Assembly: GCF_009928525.1 (NCBI RefSeq)
Contig: NZ_JAABOK010000020.1
Coordinates: 1-64,000 of the forward strand
Source: Chitinophaga solisilvae
GTDB taxonomy: Bacteria; Bacteroidota; Bacteroidia; Chitinophagales; Chitinophagaceae
Length of the DNA stretch: 64,000 bases
Reading direction: 5' to 3'
Made by a program: the position numbers and the translations under genes. The number at the start of each line of letters is the position of its first letter. Positions within the stretch are counted from its first letter, which is position 1. This document shows positions 8,882 through 18,010 of this stretch, piece by piece. A model generated the notes under the pieces. The model was not told the origin of the DNA. It saw only the letters and a program-made list of their open reading frames with translations, and made no database searches.

Positions 8882-9718
8882 ATGAACAGCAACAGCTCAC
8901 CCAATCTGAATTGTGTTTATAATACGCTTAGTTTTATCGCAGACCATTACGATCAGCCGATTGCTGTAAAGCAACTGGAAGAAGTATCCCATTATTCTTA
9001 CAGGAATATTCAGCGGATATTTAAATATACCTGCGGAGAAACGATCGGCGCGTATCAGCAGCGGCTCAGGGTGGAGAACGCATATAAACTGATGCTGTAT
9101 ACCCGGGAAAGCATCACCTCTATTGCGCTGACTGTCGGATTTGCCAACCTGGCTTCTTTCTCCAAAGCTTTTAAGCAACATTTCAACTGCTCTCCCAAAG
9201 AAGCAAAATCGAATAAAACACGCTTATTCAGCGAGGCGGATATTACTCCCGTGGAATCCGGTGTGGTACTGCAACCGGAAATCATCTATCTGCCCGCTGT
9301 AAACGTATATTATGAAAGCGCTTTTCTGTCATATGATAACGGAGGCATAGAAAAGCTGTGGCAACGGTTTATGCGGAATGGATTTTCAGGTAAAGACATC
9401 ACCTATTATGGCGTCATTGCAGATGAGCCGCTGATAACACAGGAACTGAACTGCAGGTATGATGCGTGCTCCTCCGTACAGGCCCGGGGCCGGGAATTGC
9501 CATCGAAGATGATACTGGGAGCCCGGTACGCGCAGTTCATGCATACAGGTACATATGAAACAATAGAGGAAACATATAAGCATATCTACTCCGGCTGGAT
9601 GCTGGAATCGGCCCTGGAGTTTGCTCATACGCCGGTGATTGAAAAATATATCAGGCATGCGGATAACACCAGCGCTGAAGCAGACCAGGTAACGGCTATA
9701 TTATTACCCCTGCTGTAA
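8882..9718 (+). CDS. AraC-family regulator with GyrI-like effector domain
   Basis: From the ATG at 8882 this is a 278-residue protein with the DNA-binding part first. Residues about 10-110 hold two helix-turn-helix motifs of AraC type (YRNIQRIFKYTCGETIG and ITSIALTVGFANLASFSKAFKQHF). The second half resembles the GyrI/SOUL-like effector-binding domain of Rob/BmrR-type regulators (QARGRELPSKMILGARYAQFMHTGTY near residues 195-225). Such proteins respond to small amphipathic ligands or drugs. An upstream ATG at 8831 would add 17 hydrophobic residues with no family match, so I prefer 8882. The target genes are unknown. Confidence 0.85.
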   Translation: MNSNSSPNLNCVYNTLSFIADHYDQPIAVKQLEEVSHYSYRNIQRIFKYTCGETIGAYQQRLRVENAYKLMLYTRESITSIALTVGFANLASFSKAFKQHFNCSPKEAKSNKTRLFSEADITPVESGVVLQPEIIYLPAVNVYYESAFLSYDNGGIEKLWQRFMRNGFSGKDITYYGVIADEPLITQELNCRYDACSSVQARGRELPSKMILGARYAQFMHTGTYETIEETYKHIYSGWMLESALEFAHTPVIEKYIRHADNTSAEADQVTAILLPLL

Positions 9719-9799
9719 GATTGTCAATTCCGGACAACATTTCACTTTCGTATCCATCTAGTTTTGCTGTATTGTTAAACACAGCATACATATTTAATC

Positions 9800-10915
9800 A
9801 TGCGAAAAATGGAAAATTTACTCCTGGTTTTATCTACACTGTTATTGTCATGCGACAAAAAAGAGGCGCCTGTTACGCCTCCCGGCGATACCGCCATCAC
9901 TTATGTTATGCCCGAAGAATCGGCTCCGCATGAAGGCACCTGGCTGCAATGGCCTCATCAGTATCAATATGGCAAATCCTACCGCAACAGGCTGGATGCC
10001 ACCTGGATTGCCATGACCAAAGAGCTGGTGAAAGGAGAAAAAGTACACCTGGTAGCCTACGATCAAACGGAGCAGGAACGCATTACCGCGCTGCTGGAAA
10101 CGGAAGGCGTTCCCCTGGGCAATGTAGACTTTAAAATCTATCCTACTGATGATGTATGGGTAAGAGATAACGGCCCTATCTATGTAAAGGATACTAATGG
10201 CAGACTGGTTATCCAGGACTGGGGATTCAACGGCTGGGGAAGAAAGGCTGCCTATGATAACTGTAATGCTGTGCCTTCCAGGGTAGCTGCAGATCAGCAC
10301 ACCCCTAAAATAAATCTCAATACAGTAATGGTCAATGAAGGCGGCAGTGTTGAAATCGACGGAAAAGGCGTACTGATGGCCTGCAAAAGTTCCATCCTCA
10401 ATGAAAACAGGAATCCGGGTATGACGCAGCAGGAAGCGGAAGCCATCTTCAGCAGGTACCTGGGCATCACTAAATTTATCTGGCTGGAAGGCAAGGCCGG
10501 CCTGGATATTACTGATATGCATATAGACGGGTTTGCCCGGTTTGCCAACTCCTCTACCATCATCACGATGAATGAGCAGGATCTGGACTACTGGCAGGTG
10601 CCGCAGCAGGATATCCAAACCCTGTATGCCGCTACGAACAAAGCAGGTGGCGCCTATAAACTTGTGAAAGTACCGCTCACACAGCAGGAGGTAGTTACTA
10701 CCTACGGGAAAAACCTGGGCAAAGCCTCTTACATCAATTACTACATTGCCAATAAAAGCGTGCTGGTACCTAACTACAACGATCCTAACGATATTGTAGC
10801 CATGAATATTATTCAGCAGCTCTATCCTGATAAAAAGGTGGTTGGCATTGATTGCCGCAACCTGTTCGCCAACGGCGGCATGGTGCACTGCGTCACCCAG
10901 CAGCAACCCAGATAA
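9800..10915 (+). CDS. Agmatine deiminase family lipoprotein
   Basis: A 371-residue protein of the agmatine/peptidyl-arginine deiminase family (guanidino-group hydrolases). The N-terminus is a lipoprotein signal (LLLSC, Cys18), so unlike cytosolic AguA it should be exported and lipidated. Catalytic segments are present: DDVWVRDNGP near residue 120, DITDMHIDGF near 236, and the nucleophile Cys364 in VHCVTQQQP. The family converts agmatine to N-carbamoylputrescine. The membrane-anchored location also allows a peptidylarginine-deiminase-like role as in Porphyromonas PPAD, though the length and motifs favour the agmatine type. A second Met three codons in is an alternative start. Confidence 0.88.
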   Translation: MRKMENLLLVLSTLLLSCDKKEAPVTPPGDTAITYVMPEESAPHEGTWLQWPHQYQYGKSYRNRLDATWIAMTKELVKGEKVHLVAYDQTEQERITALLETEGVPLGNVDFKIYPTDDVWVRDNGPIYVKDTNGRLVIQDWGFNGWGRKAAYDNCNAVPSRVAADQHTPKINLNTVMVNEGGSVEIDGKGVLMACKSSILNENRNPGMTQQEAEAIFSRYLGITKFIWLEGKAGLDITDMHIDGFARFANSSTIITMNEQDLDYWQVPQQDIQTLYAATNKAGGAYKLVKVPLTQQEVVTTYGKNLGKASYINYYIANKSVLVPNYNDPNDIVAMNIIQQLYPDKKVVGIDCRNLFANGGMVHCVTQQQPR

Positions 10916-10928
10916 TACTGTTATAGCG

Positions 10929-10960
10929 TACCGGTACCGGCTTCACAGGCAGTACCGGTA
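10929..10960. terminator. Weak hairpin after the deiminase gene
   Basis: A 9-base stem (taccggtac pairing with gtaccggta) with a 14-base loop lies 13 bases after the deiminase stop. No T-run follows, so termination is uncertain. Confidence 0.3.
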
Positions 10961-11049
10961 TGTTGTATACAGCAAAAAGTTATTTTCAGCCGACAGATAT
11001 ACCGCAAAACTGATTTCAATTCGTACCTTCCGTTTTACAATTATTTGGC

Positions 11050-11679
11050 ATGACAGTACTCCCCTTACTAGCCTCTGCACAACAACGCAGGGATGAGATA
11101 CCCAATCAGGAACTGGCACAGTCCATCGCTGCCCGGAAGGACAACGCTGCTGTTAAGGAGCTGATGACGCATCTGACAGATAAATCAAAAGATATTCAGC
11201 ATGATTGTATCAAGGTGTTGTATGAAACCGGTGAACTGGCGCCGGCGCTGCTGGCCCCTTATCTGTCCGACTTCATAGCGCTGCTGCAAAGCCGCGATAA
11301 CCGGATGCAATGGGGAGGGATGGCAGCCATCAGGACTATCACAACAGAAAAATCAGGCGAAGTATACAAAGCCCTGGGAAAGCTCGCAGCCAGCGCGGAT
11401 AAGGGCTCTGTCATCACAAAAGATAATTTTATTGCCATCCTGCTGAAACTATACCTGCTGCCAGCCTATGCAGCAGATGTGTTTACCCTGCTGCTGGAAC
11501 AATTGCAGGCAAGTCCGGCTAATCAGCTGCCGATGTATGCCGAACAGGCTGCAGCGGTAATAAAACCGGCGGATGCTCCGCAATTGCTGGACACATTGCG
11601 TAAGCGGCTGCCGGATATTGAAAAGGACAGCAAAAAGAAACGGGTAGAAAAGGTAATGAAGAAACTGACAGGCAAATAA
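11050..11679 (+). CDS. HEAT-repeat-like protein
   Basis: A 209-residue all-helical protein. Paired helices such as NAAVKELMTHLTDKSKDIQHD and DFIALLQSRDNRMQWGGMAAIRTI resemble HEAT or armadillo repeats, which usually serve as protein-binding surfaces. No enzyme motif is visible. The N-terminus (MTVLPLLASAQQ) could be the tail of a short signal peptide, but the hydrophobic stretch is weak and an upstream start is not evident. Its stop abuts the stop of the histidine kinase gene, which converges from the other strand with no bases between. Function unknown. Confidence 0.7.
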   Translation: MTVLPLLASAQQRRDEIPNQELAQSIAARKDNAAVKELMTHLTDKSKDIQHDCIKVLYETGELAPALLAPYLSDFIALLQSRDNRMQWGGMAAIRTITTEKSGEVYKALGKLAASADKGSVITKDNFIAILLKLYLLPAYAADVFTLLLEQLQASPANQLPMYAEQAAAVIKPADAPQLLDTLRKRLPDIEKDSKKKRVEKVMKKLTGK

Positions 11680-13848
11680 TCAGCTGTTGGCGGCCATGTC
11701 TTCCCCGGAAAGCAGGTGTTTGCGTACCACCTCGTAGATATCCTTTTCCCGGAAAGGTTTCATGAGCCAGGCATTGAATCCTGCTTTGCGGAAATCACGC
11801 TCTTCATCATCGGAAATATCAGCGGTTAAAGCGAGGCATACCACCTTTGCCTTCTCCGGGTCCTTGTGTTCACGTATTCTTTCCACCACATCAATACCGC
11901 TTAACTTCGGCATATGGAGATCCAGTAAAACGAGGTCATAGTCGTTCTGATCAAACAGCTGGAGCGCCAGTTCTCCGTCTTTCGCCATATCGAAACGGCA
12001 TTTCCAGCGTGTAAGCATCATCTTCATCAGCAGCAGGTTCATCTCCTGATCTTCTGCTACCAGTACGTAGCGTCCTTCCATCAATGCACTCGGCGTTTCT
12101 TCCTCCAGATCTTTCTGGGTGATCGCTACCATCATCGGTGCGGAAACAATTTCAAACGGAATATAGCAGATAAACTGGGTACCTACATGCAGTTCGCTGG
12201 TGAAAGAAATATTTCCGCCCTGCAGCTCCACCAGACGCTTGGTGATAGCAAGTCCCAGACCGGTGCCCTTTATAGTGGTACGGGAAGGGGTAGCCTGGTA
12301 GAATCTTTCAAAAAGATGTATCTGCGCTTCCTGGCTGATGCCTTCCCCGGTATCTGTAATGGTAAAGAGAAACAGGGATTTTTCCTCGGTTTCCTTTTCC
12401 AGTTTAGCCGTTATCGTTACACTGCCTCTGGGGGTGTATTTAATGGCGTTGCTGATCAGGTTCAGTAATATCTGCTTCAGCCGGAACCTGTCTCCGCGCA
12501 CTTCCCAGCTCTTGTTCCCTTCGAAGCTGACATTGAAATTGAGGTTCTTTTGCTTGGCCTGTATCCGCATGATGCTGACCACTTCATCGAAAGCACGGAA
12601 CAGCAGGAAAGGCTCCTGCTGAATAGAGATGTATTCCTTTTCCAGCTTGGAGAAATCCAGTACATCGTTTACCACCTGCATGAGCATTTCGGACGCCACC
12701 TCCACGGAGCCCAGCAGGTCGCGCTGCCCGGGTTTCAGATCCGTAAAAGAAAGCTGTTCGCTGAAACCGACAATAGAGTTCAGCGGTGTACGGATCTCGT
12801 GGCTCATATTGGCGAGGAAGTTGGTCCGGATACGGGCCTGCTCGTGTGCATCTGAGCGGCTTGTTTCCAGGCGGTTTACAAACATCCGGTATAAACATAC
12901 GGCCAGCGTGATGATACAGAGGCAGGCCAGTAACACAATAAGTCCGCTCAGAGAGATAAATTTCAGCTGGCCGAGGCTGTTATGTACAATACCGCTGGCC
13001 TGTTCCTTTTGTTTGGATACAGCGGCGAAAGACTTTTCCTTCAATGCGATGATAATATCCTTCAGTTCATCCAGCATGGCCATGTTGGTGCCCGCAAGCG
13101 CCTGTTCCTGGGAGTTGATCTTCATTCTGTTGACCAGCTGCGTTTTCAATACCTTTTTGTAGTAGCCGTTTACATCAGTAATAATATCCTGGAGCCTTTG
13201 TTTGTCATAGGTTTCCTTATCTATTACCCTACCGCTTTTGGTGCGTACCATCACTGCCATCTGGGCTTTTACCGTATCTTTTTTGTTGGAGAATACGCGT
13301 TTCAGGAAGTTGTTTTTCTTCTGCGACTGCTGTACGTTACTTACGGTATCCATGGTAACCTCATCCTTTTTCACCTGGGTTACCTTATAGGCCGGAATAC
13401 CATTCAGCAGTTTATCGATACGGTCGTCACTGATTGATTGCGTCAGCATTGAATCCGTGGACTTTTTCAGCTCTCCAATCTTTTCTGATACGGCCGACTT
13501 ACGGCTGATCAGCTCATTGAACTCCGTATTTTTCTCCATGCCGGTCAGCATACCGCTGATGGTATCCACCATATTGAGGACCTGCCCCAGTTCGGAGGAG
13601 AACGTCTGCAGATAACGTTTTTCATATGTTACCGTGAACATACGGAAATTACCTTCCGCATCATTTAATGCCAGCAGGGCGTCGTCCATCATTCTTAACC
13701 CCGGTTCGTCCTTTGACAGGGTATCTGCTGCCTGTAATAATGCGCCTGCGCTCTGGCGGTGTTCCCGGTAGCCGTAAATAAAAAATGCCGCCAATGCAAC
13801 AAAGGCCAGCGACAAGCAAATAATAAAGACAGGTAATGAACGACGCAT
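11680..13848 (-). CDS. Hybrid sensor histidine kinase/response regulator
   Basis: A 722-residue membrane hybrid kinase. Transmembrane helices at about residues 8-26 and 298-320 enclose a helical periplasmic sensor of roughly 270 residues, with Lys-rich segments. The HisKA box has His350 in NMSHEIRTPLN, followed by an HATPase_c domain with N (LNLISNAIKYTP), G1 (DTGEGIS) and G2 (GTGLGLAITK) boxes. A REC domain fills about residues 595-715, with the phospho-Asp in VLLDLHMPKLSG and the conserved Lys in AWLMKPF. Signal would pass from His350 to this Asp. No output domain or cognate DNA-binding regulator is adjacent, so its targets are unknown. Confidence 0.93.
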   Translation of the reverse strand: MRRSLPVFIICLSLAFVALAAFFIYGYREHRQSAGALLQAADTLSKDEPGLRMMDDALLALNDAEGNFRMFTVTYEKRYLQTFSSELGQVLNMVDTISGMLTGMEKNTEFNELISRKSAVSEKIGELKKSTDSMLTQSISDDRIDKLLNGIPAYKVTQVKKDEVTMDTVSNVQQSQKKNNFLKRVFSNKKDTVKAQMAVMVRTKSGRVIDKETYDKQRLQDIITDVNGYYKKVLKTQLVNRMKINSQEQALAGTNMAMLDELKDIIIALKEKSFAAVSKQKEQASGIVHNSLGQLKFISLSGLIVLLACLCIITLAVCLYRMFVNRLETSRSDAHEQARIRTNFLANMSHEIRTPLNSIVGFSEQLSFTDLKPGQRDLLGSVEVASEMLMQVVNDVLDFSKLEKEYISIQQEPFLLFRAFDEVVSIMRIQAKQKNLNFNVSFEGNKSWEVRGDRFRLKQILLNLISNAIKYTPRGSVTITAKLEKETEEKSLFLFTITDTGEGISQEAQIHLFERFYQATPSRTTIKGTGLGLAITKRLVELQGGNISFTSELHVGTQFICYIPFEIVSAPMMVAITQKDLEEETPSALMEGRYVLVAEDQEMNLLLMKMMLTRWKCRFDMAKDGELALQLFDQNDYDLVLLDLHMPKLSGIDVVERIREHKDPEKAKVVCLALTADISDDEERDFRKAGFNAWLMKPFREKDIYEVVRKHLLSGEDMAANS

Positions 13849-14107
13849 AGTACGAATTAGTTAATGAACAATCAATAAACACACATGAACTGATATGAAA
13901 GGGGGAACGAACGGTTATTCTGGTCTTTTTGGATATTGGTTTTTCTGCAATAATAATCTGTGGTCTCTCGAATTATTATCAGGTCTTTAATCGGACTTTC
14001 ACACAAGTGTCTAAAATAATAAAAAAACATGAAACAAATCAACTGGCAGCGGGGGCATCTGCAGGAAACAAGTATAATAAACAGGCTAAAACACAGGCCG
14101 GCACTAT
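13849..14107. other. Gene-free spacer upstream of the hybrid kinase
   Basis: This AT-rich stretch separates the hybrid kinase start from the terminator of the ABC gene. It should hold the kinase promoter on the minus strand. I see no clear promoter motif, RNA structure or conserved small gene. A 72-residue plus-strand ORF here has no recognisable features and runs into the terminator. Confidence 0.5.
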
Positions 14108-14136
14108 AAAAAAGCCACTCCGGCAGGGAGTGGCTT
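14108..14136 (-). terminator. Rho-independent terminator of the ABC ATPase gene
   Basis: Stem gccactcc with a 4-base loop, pairing with ggagtggc. Read on the minus strand it is followed by six T residues. It lies about 50 bases downstream of the ABC ATPase stop at 14184. Confidence 0.75.
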
Positions 14137-14183
14137 CTATTTGTTAATCTTTTGTTGTTTGGCTTTAGTTGACACGGCCCCGG

Positions 14184-15167
14184 TTACAGATACCATACAT
14201 GGTCAGGGTTCACAGCAATACGGATAGTATCACCTTTTTTCGCCTGACAGTTGGCTGTCCTGACCGTAACCGTTACGTGCTGCAGTTTTACCGTAACCTC
14301 ATAAAAGCTACCATAGAAGGTGATGTTTTCCACCTTTCCCTTCAGTGTATCATTATCCGCTGCTGTAATCAGGAAGCTCTCCGGACGCAGGAACAGGCTG
14401 CTGCCATTATCCTTGATACCGGGTAATGCGGTAAAAGATTTTACTTTATCCGGGCTGATAAGATTGAAAGGCCCCAGGAGACTGGCAGCATATTCACTCA
14501 CCGGCTGCCGGTACACCTGTTCCGGTGAGCCCTGCTGCACTATTTCTCCGTTTCTCATGATGAGTACTTCATCCGCCCAGGAGAGGATGTCCTGCGGATC
14601 GTGGGAGATCAGTACACAGGTGATGGCCAGTTTCTCAGACACATCGCGGATAACGTCCTTTAAAATATTTTTATGAATCAGGTCCAGGTTAGAATAGGGT
14701 TCGTCGAGCAGCAATACCTGCGGGGAAGTTACCAGCAGCCTGGCCAGTGCAATCCGTTGTTTTTCTCCGCCGGAAAGCTGGTCAGTCTTCCGTTTCAGCA
14801 GGTGTGTGATACGGCAGACTTCAAACAGTTCTATGGAGGATGCTTCTGTTAATTTATTATTATAGGAAAGAATTTCTTCAACCCGGTAATTGTTGCGCAG
14901 CTCAAAGTGCTGCGACAGGTATGCGATGCCAGGATGCCCCGGCAGCAATACTTCCAGTACGCCCTTTACTCTTTTACCTTCAAAGGTAACCAGTCCTTCA
15001 TCCGCCTGTCCGTATCCACCGGCAATCTTCAGCAGGGTACTTTTGCCCGAACCTGTTTCGCCTGCAATGGCGACCTTCTGAAATTTATCTACCGTAAAAC
15101 TGACATTCTTCAGTACAGGCGCGCCCAGCTGTTGTTTGCTGATATTCGATACACTTAAAAAACTCAT
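14184..15167 (-). CDS. ABC transporter ATP-binding protein with TOBE-like domain
   Basis: A 327-residue ATPase subunit of an importer of the CysA/PotA/FbpC type. The Walker A GETGSGKST is at residues 36-44, the Q-loop at LSQH, the signature LSGGE at 131-135, Walker B VLLLDE at 151-156, and the switch His189 in LISHD. Residues about 255-325 form a TOBE-like ligand-sensing domain. Iron(III), sulfate, molybdate and polyamine importers share this layout. No permease or substrate-binding protein gene is adjacent, so the substrate cannot be assigned and the protein may pair with a transporter encoded elsewhere. A strong terminator follows. Confidence 0.9.
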   Translation of the reverse strand: MSFLSVSNISKQQLGAPVLKNVSFTVDKFQKVAIAGETGSGKSTLLKIAGGYGQADEGLVTFEGKRVKGVLEVLLPGHPGIAYLSQHFELRNNYRVEEILSYNNKLTEASSIELFEVCRITHLLKRKTDQLSGGEKQRIALARLLVTSPQVLLLDEPYSNLDLIHKNILKDVIRDVSEKLAITCVLISHDPQDILSWADEVLIMRNGEIVQQGSPEQVYRQPVSEYAASLLGPFNLISPDKVKSFTALPGIKDNGSSLFLRPESFLITAADNDTLKGKVENITFYGSFYEVTVKLQHVTVTVRTANCQAKKGDTIRIAVNPDHVWYL

Positions 15168-15183
15168 GCCGATCTTTTTAATT

Positions 15184-15349
15184 GGTCCTTCTTGAGCCGG
15201 GAGGGATTTAGTGATTTTGGAATTTTGAAATTTAGGAATTTATATAAATGCAGCGAAGTTCTTCGCGAAGAGCAATCGCTGCATTTATATAAAATCTCAA
15301 AATTCCAAAATTCCAAAATCACTAAATCCCTCCCGGCTCAAGAAGGACC
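15184..15349. repeat. Long inverted repeat, family C
   Basis: Arms of about 70 bases begin ggtccttcttgagccgg and end in the reverse complement. The arms contain gattttggaattttgaaatt-type blocks, and the loop carries gcagcgaagttcttcgcgaag. Unlike the other copies it lies upstream of two divergent genes (ABC ATPase and GlxA-like), not beside a stop codon. The region from 15350 to 15637 holds no gene and should contain the GlxA-like promoter. Confidence 0.85.
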
Positions 15350-15637
15350 CTCTATCTTATCGGGCAAATATAGCCAGAATTAGGGGAAAAGGCAACTATT
15401 ACGCTGTAATTCCGCTACTGTAGGGAGATAGCGCCTGCGGAACATGTTTCCGGTCAATAATTTTCAGATTTTTTCTTTTAGCGGATAGTACATTTCAGGT
15501 TTGACTTCGTTATATAGCATCAACATGAAAACCATAAAAATGACACCTCTATTAAATTGGCAGTGCATAGCTACGAAGGGTCAAATGCGCCAAACTGAGG
15601 GGTTGGTTGCGACAACGACTTATCTTATCTTTAAGCT

Positions 15638-16621
15638 ATGAAACACATATCCATCCTCGTTCCCAAAGGGGCCATCTTAGGCAGCGTTGAGGGCCCGCGT
15701 CAAGTATTGACGGAAGTAAACAAAATACTGAAGAACAACGGGCACCCAGCACTCTTCAATGTGCAGCTCGTTGGGTTAACCCGCGAGATACCTGTGTACA
15801 ACGGTATGTACAAGGTGACTGCGGATGCTGTTATCAGTGAGGTGCCCAGGACAGACCTGATCATCATCCCTGCGCTGGATGGCGATATGATCAACAACCT
15901 GGAGAACAGTAAACCTTTTATTCCATGGATCATCGATCACTACAAAGCGGGCGCTGAAGTAGCCAGCTTGTGTATCGGCGCATTCCTGCTGGCTTCTACC
16001 GGACTGATCGACGGCAAAAAATGTGCAACCCACTGGATGGCCGCCAACGATTTCCGGAAAATGTTCCCGGCAGTAAACCTGGTGGAAGACAAAATCATTA
16101 CGGATGAACATGGCATCTATTCCAGTGGCGGCGCCTTCTCCTATCTGAACCTGATCCTCTACCTGATTGAAAAGTACTGTGGCCGCCAGGTAGCAGTCTT
16201 CTGTTCCAAAGCATTCCAGATAGATATTCAGCGCGACAGCCAGTCGCCCTTCACCGTTTTCCGCGGCCAGAAAGATCATGAAGACCTTTCCATCAAACAG
16301 GCACAGGAATACATTGAACAGAATTTCACGGAACGTATTACCGTAGACCAGCTGGCCAGCATGTTCTCGCTCGGACGCAGAAACCTGGAACGCAGGTTCA
16401 AAAAAGCTACTTCCAACACGGTAGTGGAATACATCCAACGCGTGAAAATTGAAGCCGCCAAAATGAGCCTTGAATCCTCCCGCGAAAACGTGAACGAAGT
16501 CATGTACAATGTCGGCTACACCGATCCCAAAGCCTTCCGTATAACCTTCAAACGCATCACCGGCCTGTCTCCCGTACAATACAGAAACAAATACAACCGG
16601 GAAACAGAAATGGTAAGCTAA
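15638..16621 (+). CDS. GlxA-family transcriptional regulator (DJ-1/PfpI plus AraC)
   Basis: This 327-residue regulator has a DJ-1/PfpI-like amidase fold at about residues 1-190 and an AraC helix-turn-helix domain at 225-320. The nucleophile-elbow Cys112 is present in SLCIGAFLLAS, although in GlxA-type regulators this domain is normally a sensor. The DNA-binding domain shows DQLASMFSLGRRNLERRF and the closing GYTDPKAFRITFKRITGLSPVQY. The family controls nitrogen-compound, choline or carnitine catabolism in other bacteria, and stress genes in some. No target operon is adjacent. A family B repeat lies between its stop and the convergent transporter gene. Confidence 0.9.
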   Translation: MKHISILVPKGAILGSVEGPRQVLTEVNKILKNNGHPALFNVQLVGLTREIPVYNGMYKVTADAVISEVPRTDLIIIPALDGDMINNLENSKPFIPWIIDHYKAGAEVASLCIGAFLLASTGLIDGKKCATHWMAANDFRKMFPAVNLVEDKIITDEHGIYSSGGAFSYLNLILYLIEKYCGRQVAVFCSKAFQIDIQRDSQSPFTVFRGQKDHEDLSIKQAQEYIEQNFTERITVDQLASMFSLGRRNLERRFKKATSNTVVEYIQRVKIEAAKMSLESSRENVNEVMYNVGYTDPKAFRITFKRITGLSPVQYRNKYNRETEMVS

Positions 16622-16634
16622 ACAGGGGGATTTT

Positions 16635-16760
16635 GTTATTTAATTATTTGAGATTTGGTTATTTGAAATGCAGCGAAGATGAAAGCGGATTGACAAATTA
16701 AATATTTCGCTTTAGCCTTCGCTGCATTTCAAATAACCAAATCTCAAATAATAAAATAAC
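16635..16760. repeat. Long inverted repeat, family B, copy 2
   Basis: Arms of about 50 bases (gttatttaattatttgagatttgg outward, aatgcagcgaag inward) lie between two convergent genes. The right edge supplies the first base of the TAG stop of the EamA transporter gene. Confidence 0.85.
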
Positions 16761-17638
16761 TAAATTTTATTCCTGAGTTGAAGTCCTGCGATGGACAACA
16801 GCATGATCAGGATGCCCATACATTGCCAGGTGCTTAGTTGTTCGTGCAGAACAAAATGGGAACAAAGGATGGCTACGGGTAATTCAGCAGTCATCACAAT
16901 GGCGCTCATAGTGGCCCCTATCCGGGGAATACCTTTCGCAAATAATACCGGCGGTATAATTGTACCGAACAAGGCCAGGAACAAAGCCCACTTTAATAAG
17001 CCAGCATCCAGGTGTGCGGCCGTCAGCACCGGCACATTCACCAGTAATATCCCCAACGTGGAGCCGGTCATAATAACCACGCTCTTCTGCAATGGAGACA
17101 CCTCCTTACCTACCCGGCTGTTGGCCACAATATATATGGCATACAGCAACGCCGCCAGCAAGGCAAACAGGATACCGGTCACGGATATACGCCATTCTCC
17201 TGCTTTCATCCACCCGCCGGATAACACAGCACCCACCAGTATCAGCAGTATAATCACCCCTTCTGCCACTCCCGGCTTCTTCCCGAAAAAAATCCAGTCC
17301 AGCAATACCCCCATCCAGGTGAACTGCATCAATATCACAATTGCCACTGAAGCGGGTATATATTTTACGGAAACGTAGTATACGAAGGTTGTCAGCCCGA
17401 TGGTGACGCCTGTCAGCAACAACCCCCAACGCTCCCGCCAGGGCAGTTTAACGCTGGTCCTGCTTCCTGTTCTGCTGGTAGCTCCCCACAACGCCCACAA
17501 ACATAACATCCCGCAAAATGCCTGTGACAAAGATATCTCTGCCGCCGTATAGCCTTCTCCGTAAGATAATTTAACAAAAGTAGATAAGATACCAAAGCTG
17601 CATGCCCCGGCAAAAACCATCAATGTATATCTGGTCAT
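16760..17638 (-). CDS. EamA/DMT family transporter
   Basis: A 292-residue inner-membrane protein with about ten hydrophobic helices in two five-helix halves, the EamA (DMT) layout. Recognisable segments are AEISLSQAFCGMLCLWALWG in the first half and ASVAIVILMQFTWMGVLLDW, which marks the end of the first EamA unit. The second unit begins near residue 150. Such proteins export amino acids or other small metabolites, or import precursors. The substrate is not predictable here. The gene stands alone between two inverted repeats. Confidence 0.88.
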   Translation of the reverse strand: MTRYTLMVFAGACSFGILSTFVKLSYGEGYTAAEISLSQAFCGMLCLWALWGATSRTGSRTSVKLPWRERWGLLLTGVTIGLTTFVYYVSVKYIPASVAIVILMQFTWMGVLLDWIFFGKKPGVAEGVIILLILVGAVLSGGWMKAGEWRISVTGILFALLAALLYAIYIVANSRVGKEVSPLQKSVVIMTGSTLGILLVNVPVLTAAHLDAGLLKWALFLALFGTIIPPVLFAKGIPRIGATMSAIVMTAELPVAILCSHFVLHEQLSTWQCMGILIMLLSIAGLQLRNKI

Positions 17639-17855
17639 TTTTATTTAACTGATTGCGTAAAACAATAAAATCATGGCCCATTGGAATACAGGACATAACC
17701 GTGCAATCAGTGTCCGTTGACACAGATAAAAACAACTATGCTGCTGGTTCTGAGAAGAAACAACGAATGCCTGGCAGCGTTTGCACCGGAATTATGCCTG
17801 TAAGGCTACCGGAGGAGGATTGGAGATGTGGTAGATCATGGTACAAAATAATAAA
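17639..17855. other. Gene-free spacer upstream of the EamA gene
   Basis: About 215 bases between the start of the EamA transporter gene and the next repeat. It should contain that transporter's promoter on the minus strand. An 83-residue plus-strand ORF here has no family features and ends inside the repeat. I see no RNA gene. Confidence 0.4.
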
Positions 17856-18002
17856 TAATTACGAATTACAAATTGCGAATTACGAATGTAGAAGCGAAGA
17901 TTAAAACGAAGATTATTAGGGATATCTATAAAATATCACCTTTGATCTTCGTTTTAATCTTCGCTTCTACATTCGTAATTCGCAATTCGTAATTCGTAAT
18001 TA
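17856..18002. repeat. Long inverted repeat, family A, copy 3
   Basis: Near-perfect arms of about 58 bases, almost the same sequence as the copy at 8.4 kb, including the inner gaagcgaagattaaaacga block. It lies 8 bases from the stop codon of the VOC protein gene. Confidence 0.9.
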
Positions 18003-18010
18003 TTTACTAT

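Noticed and set aside
10842-11096. 84-residue plus-strand ORF after the deiminase gene
   Set aside because: Off-frame overlap with the deiminase gene and the start of the HEAT-like gene, with no motif.
13929-14147. 72-residue plus-strand ORF
   Set aside because: No family features, low complexity, and it runs through the terminator of the ABC gene.
17653-17904. 83-residue plus-strand ORF
   Set aside because: No family features and its end lies in an inverted repeat; the region is better read as the control region of the EamA gene.
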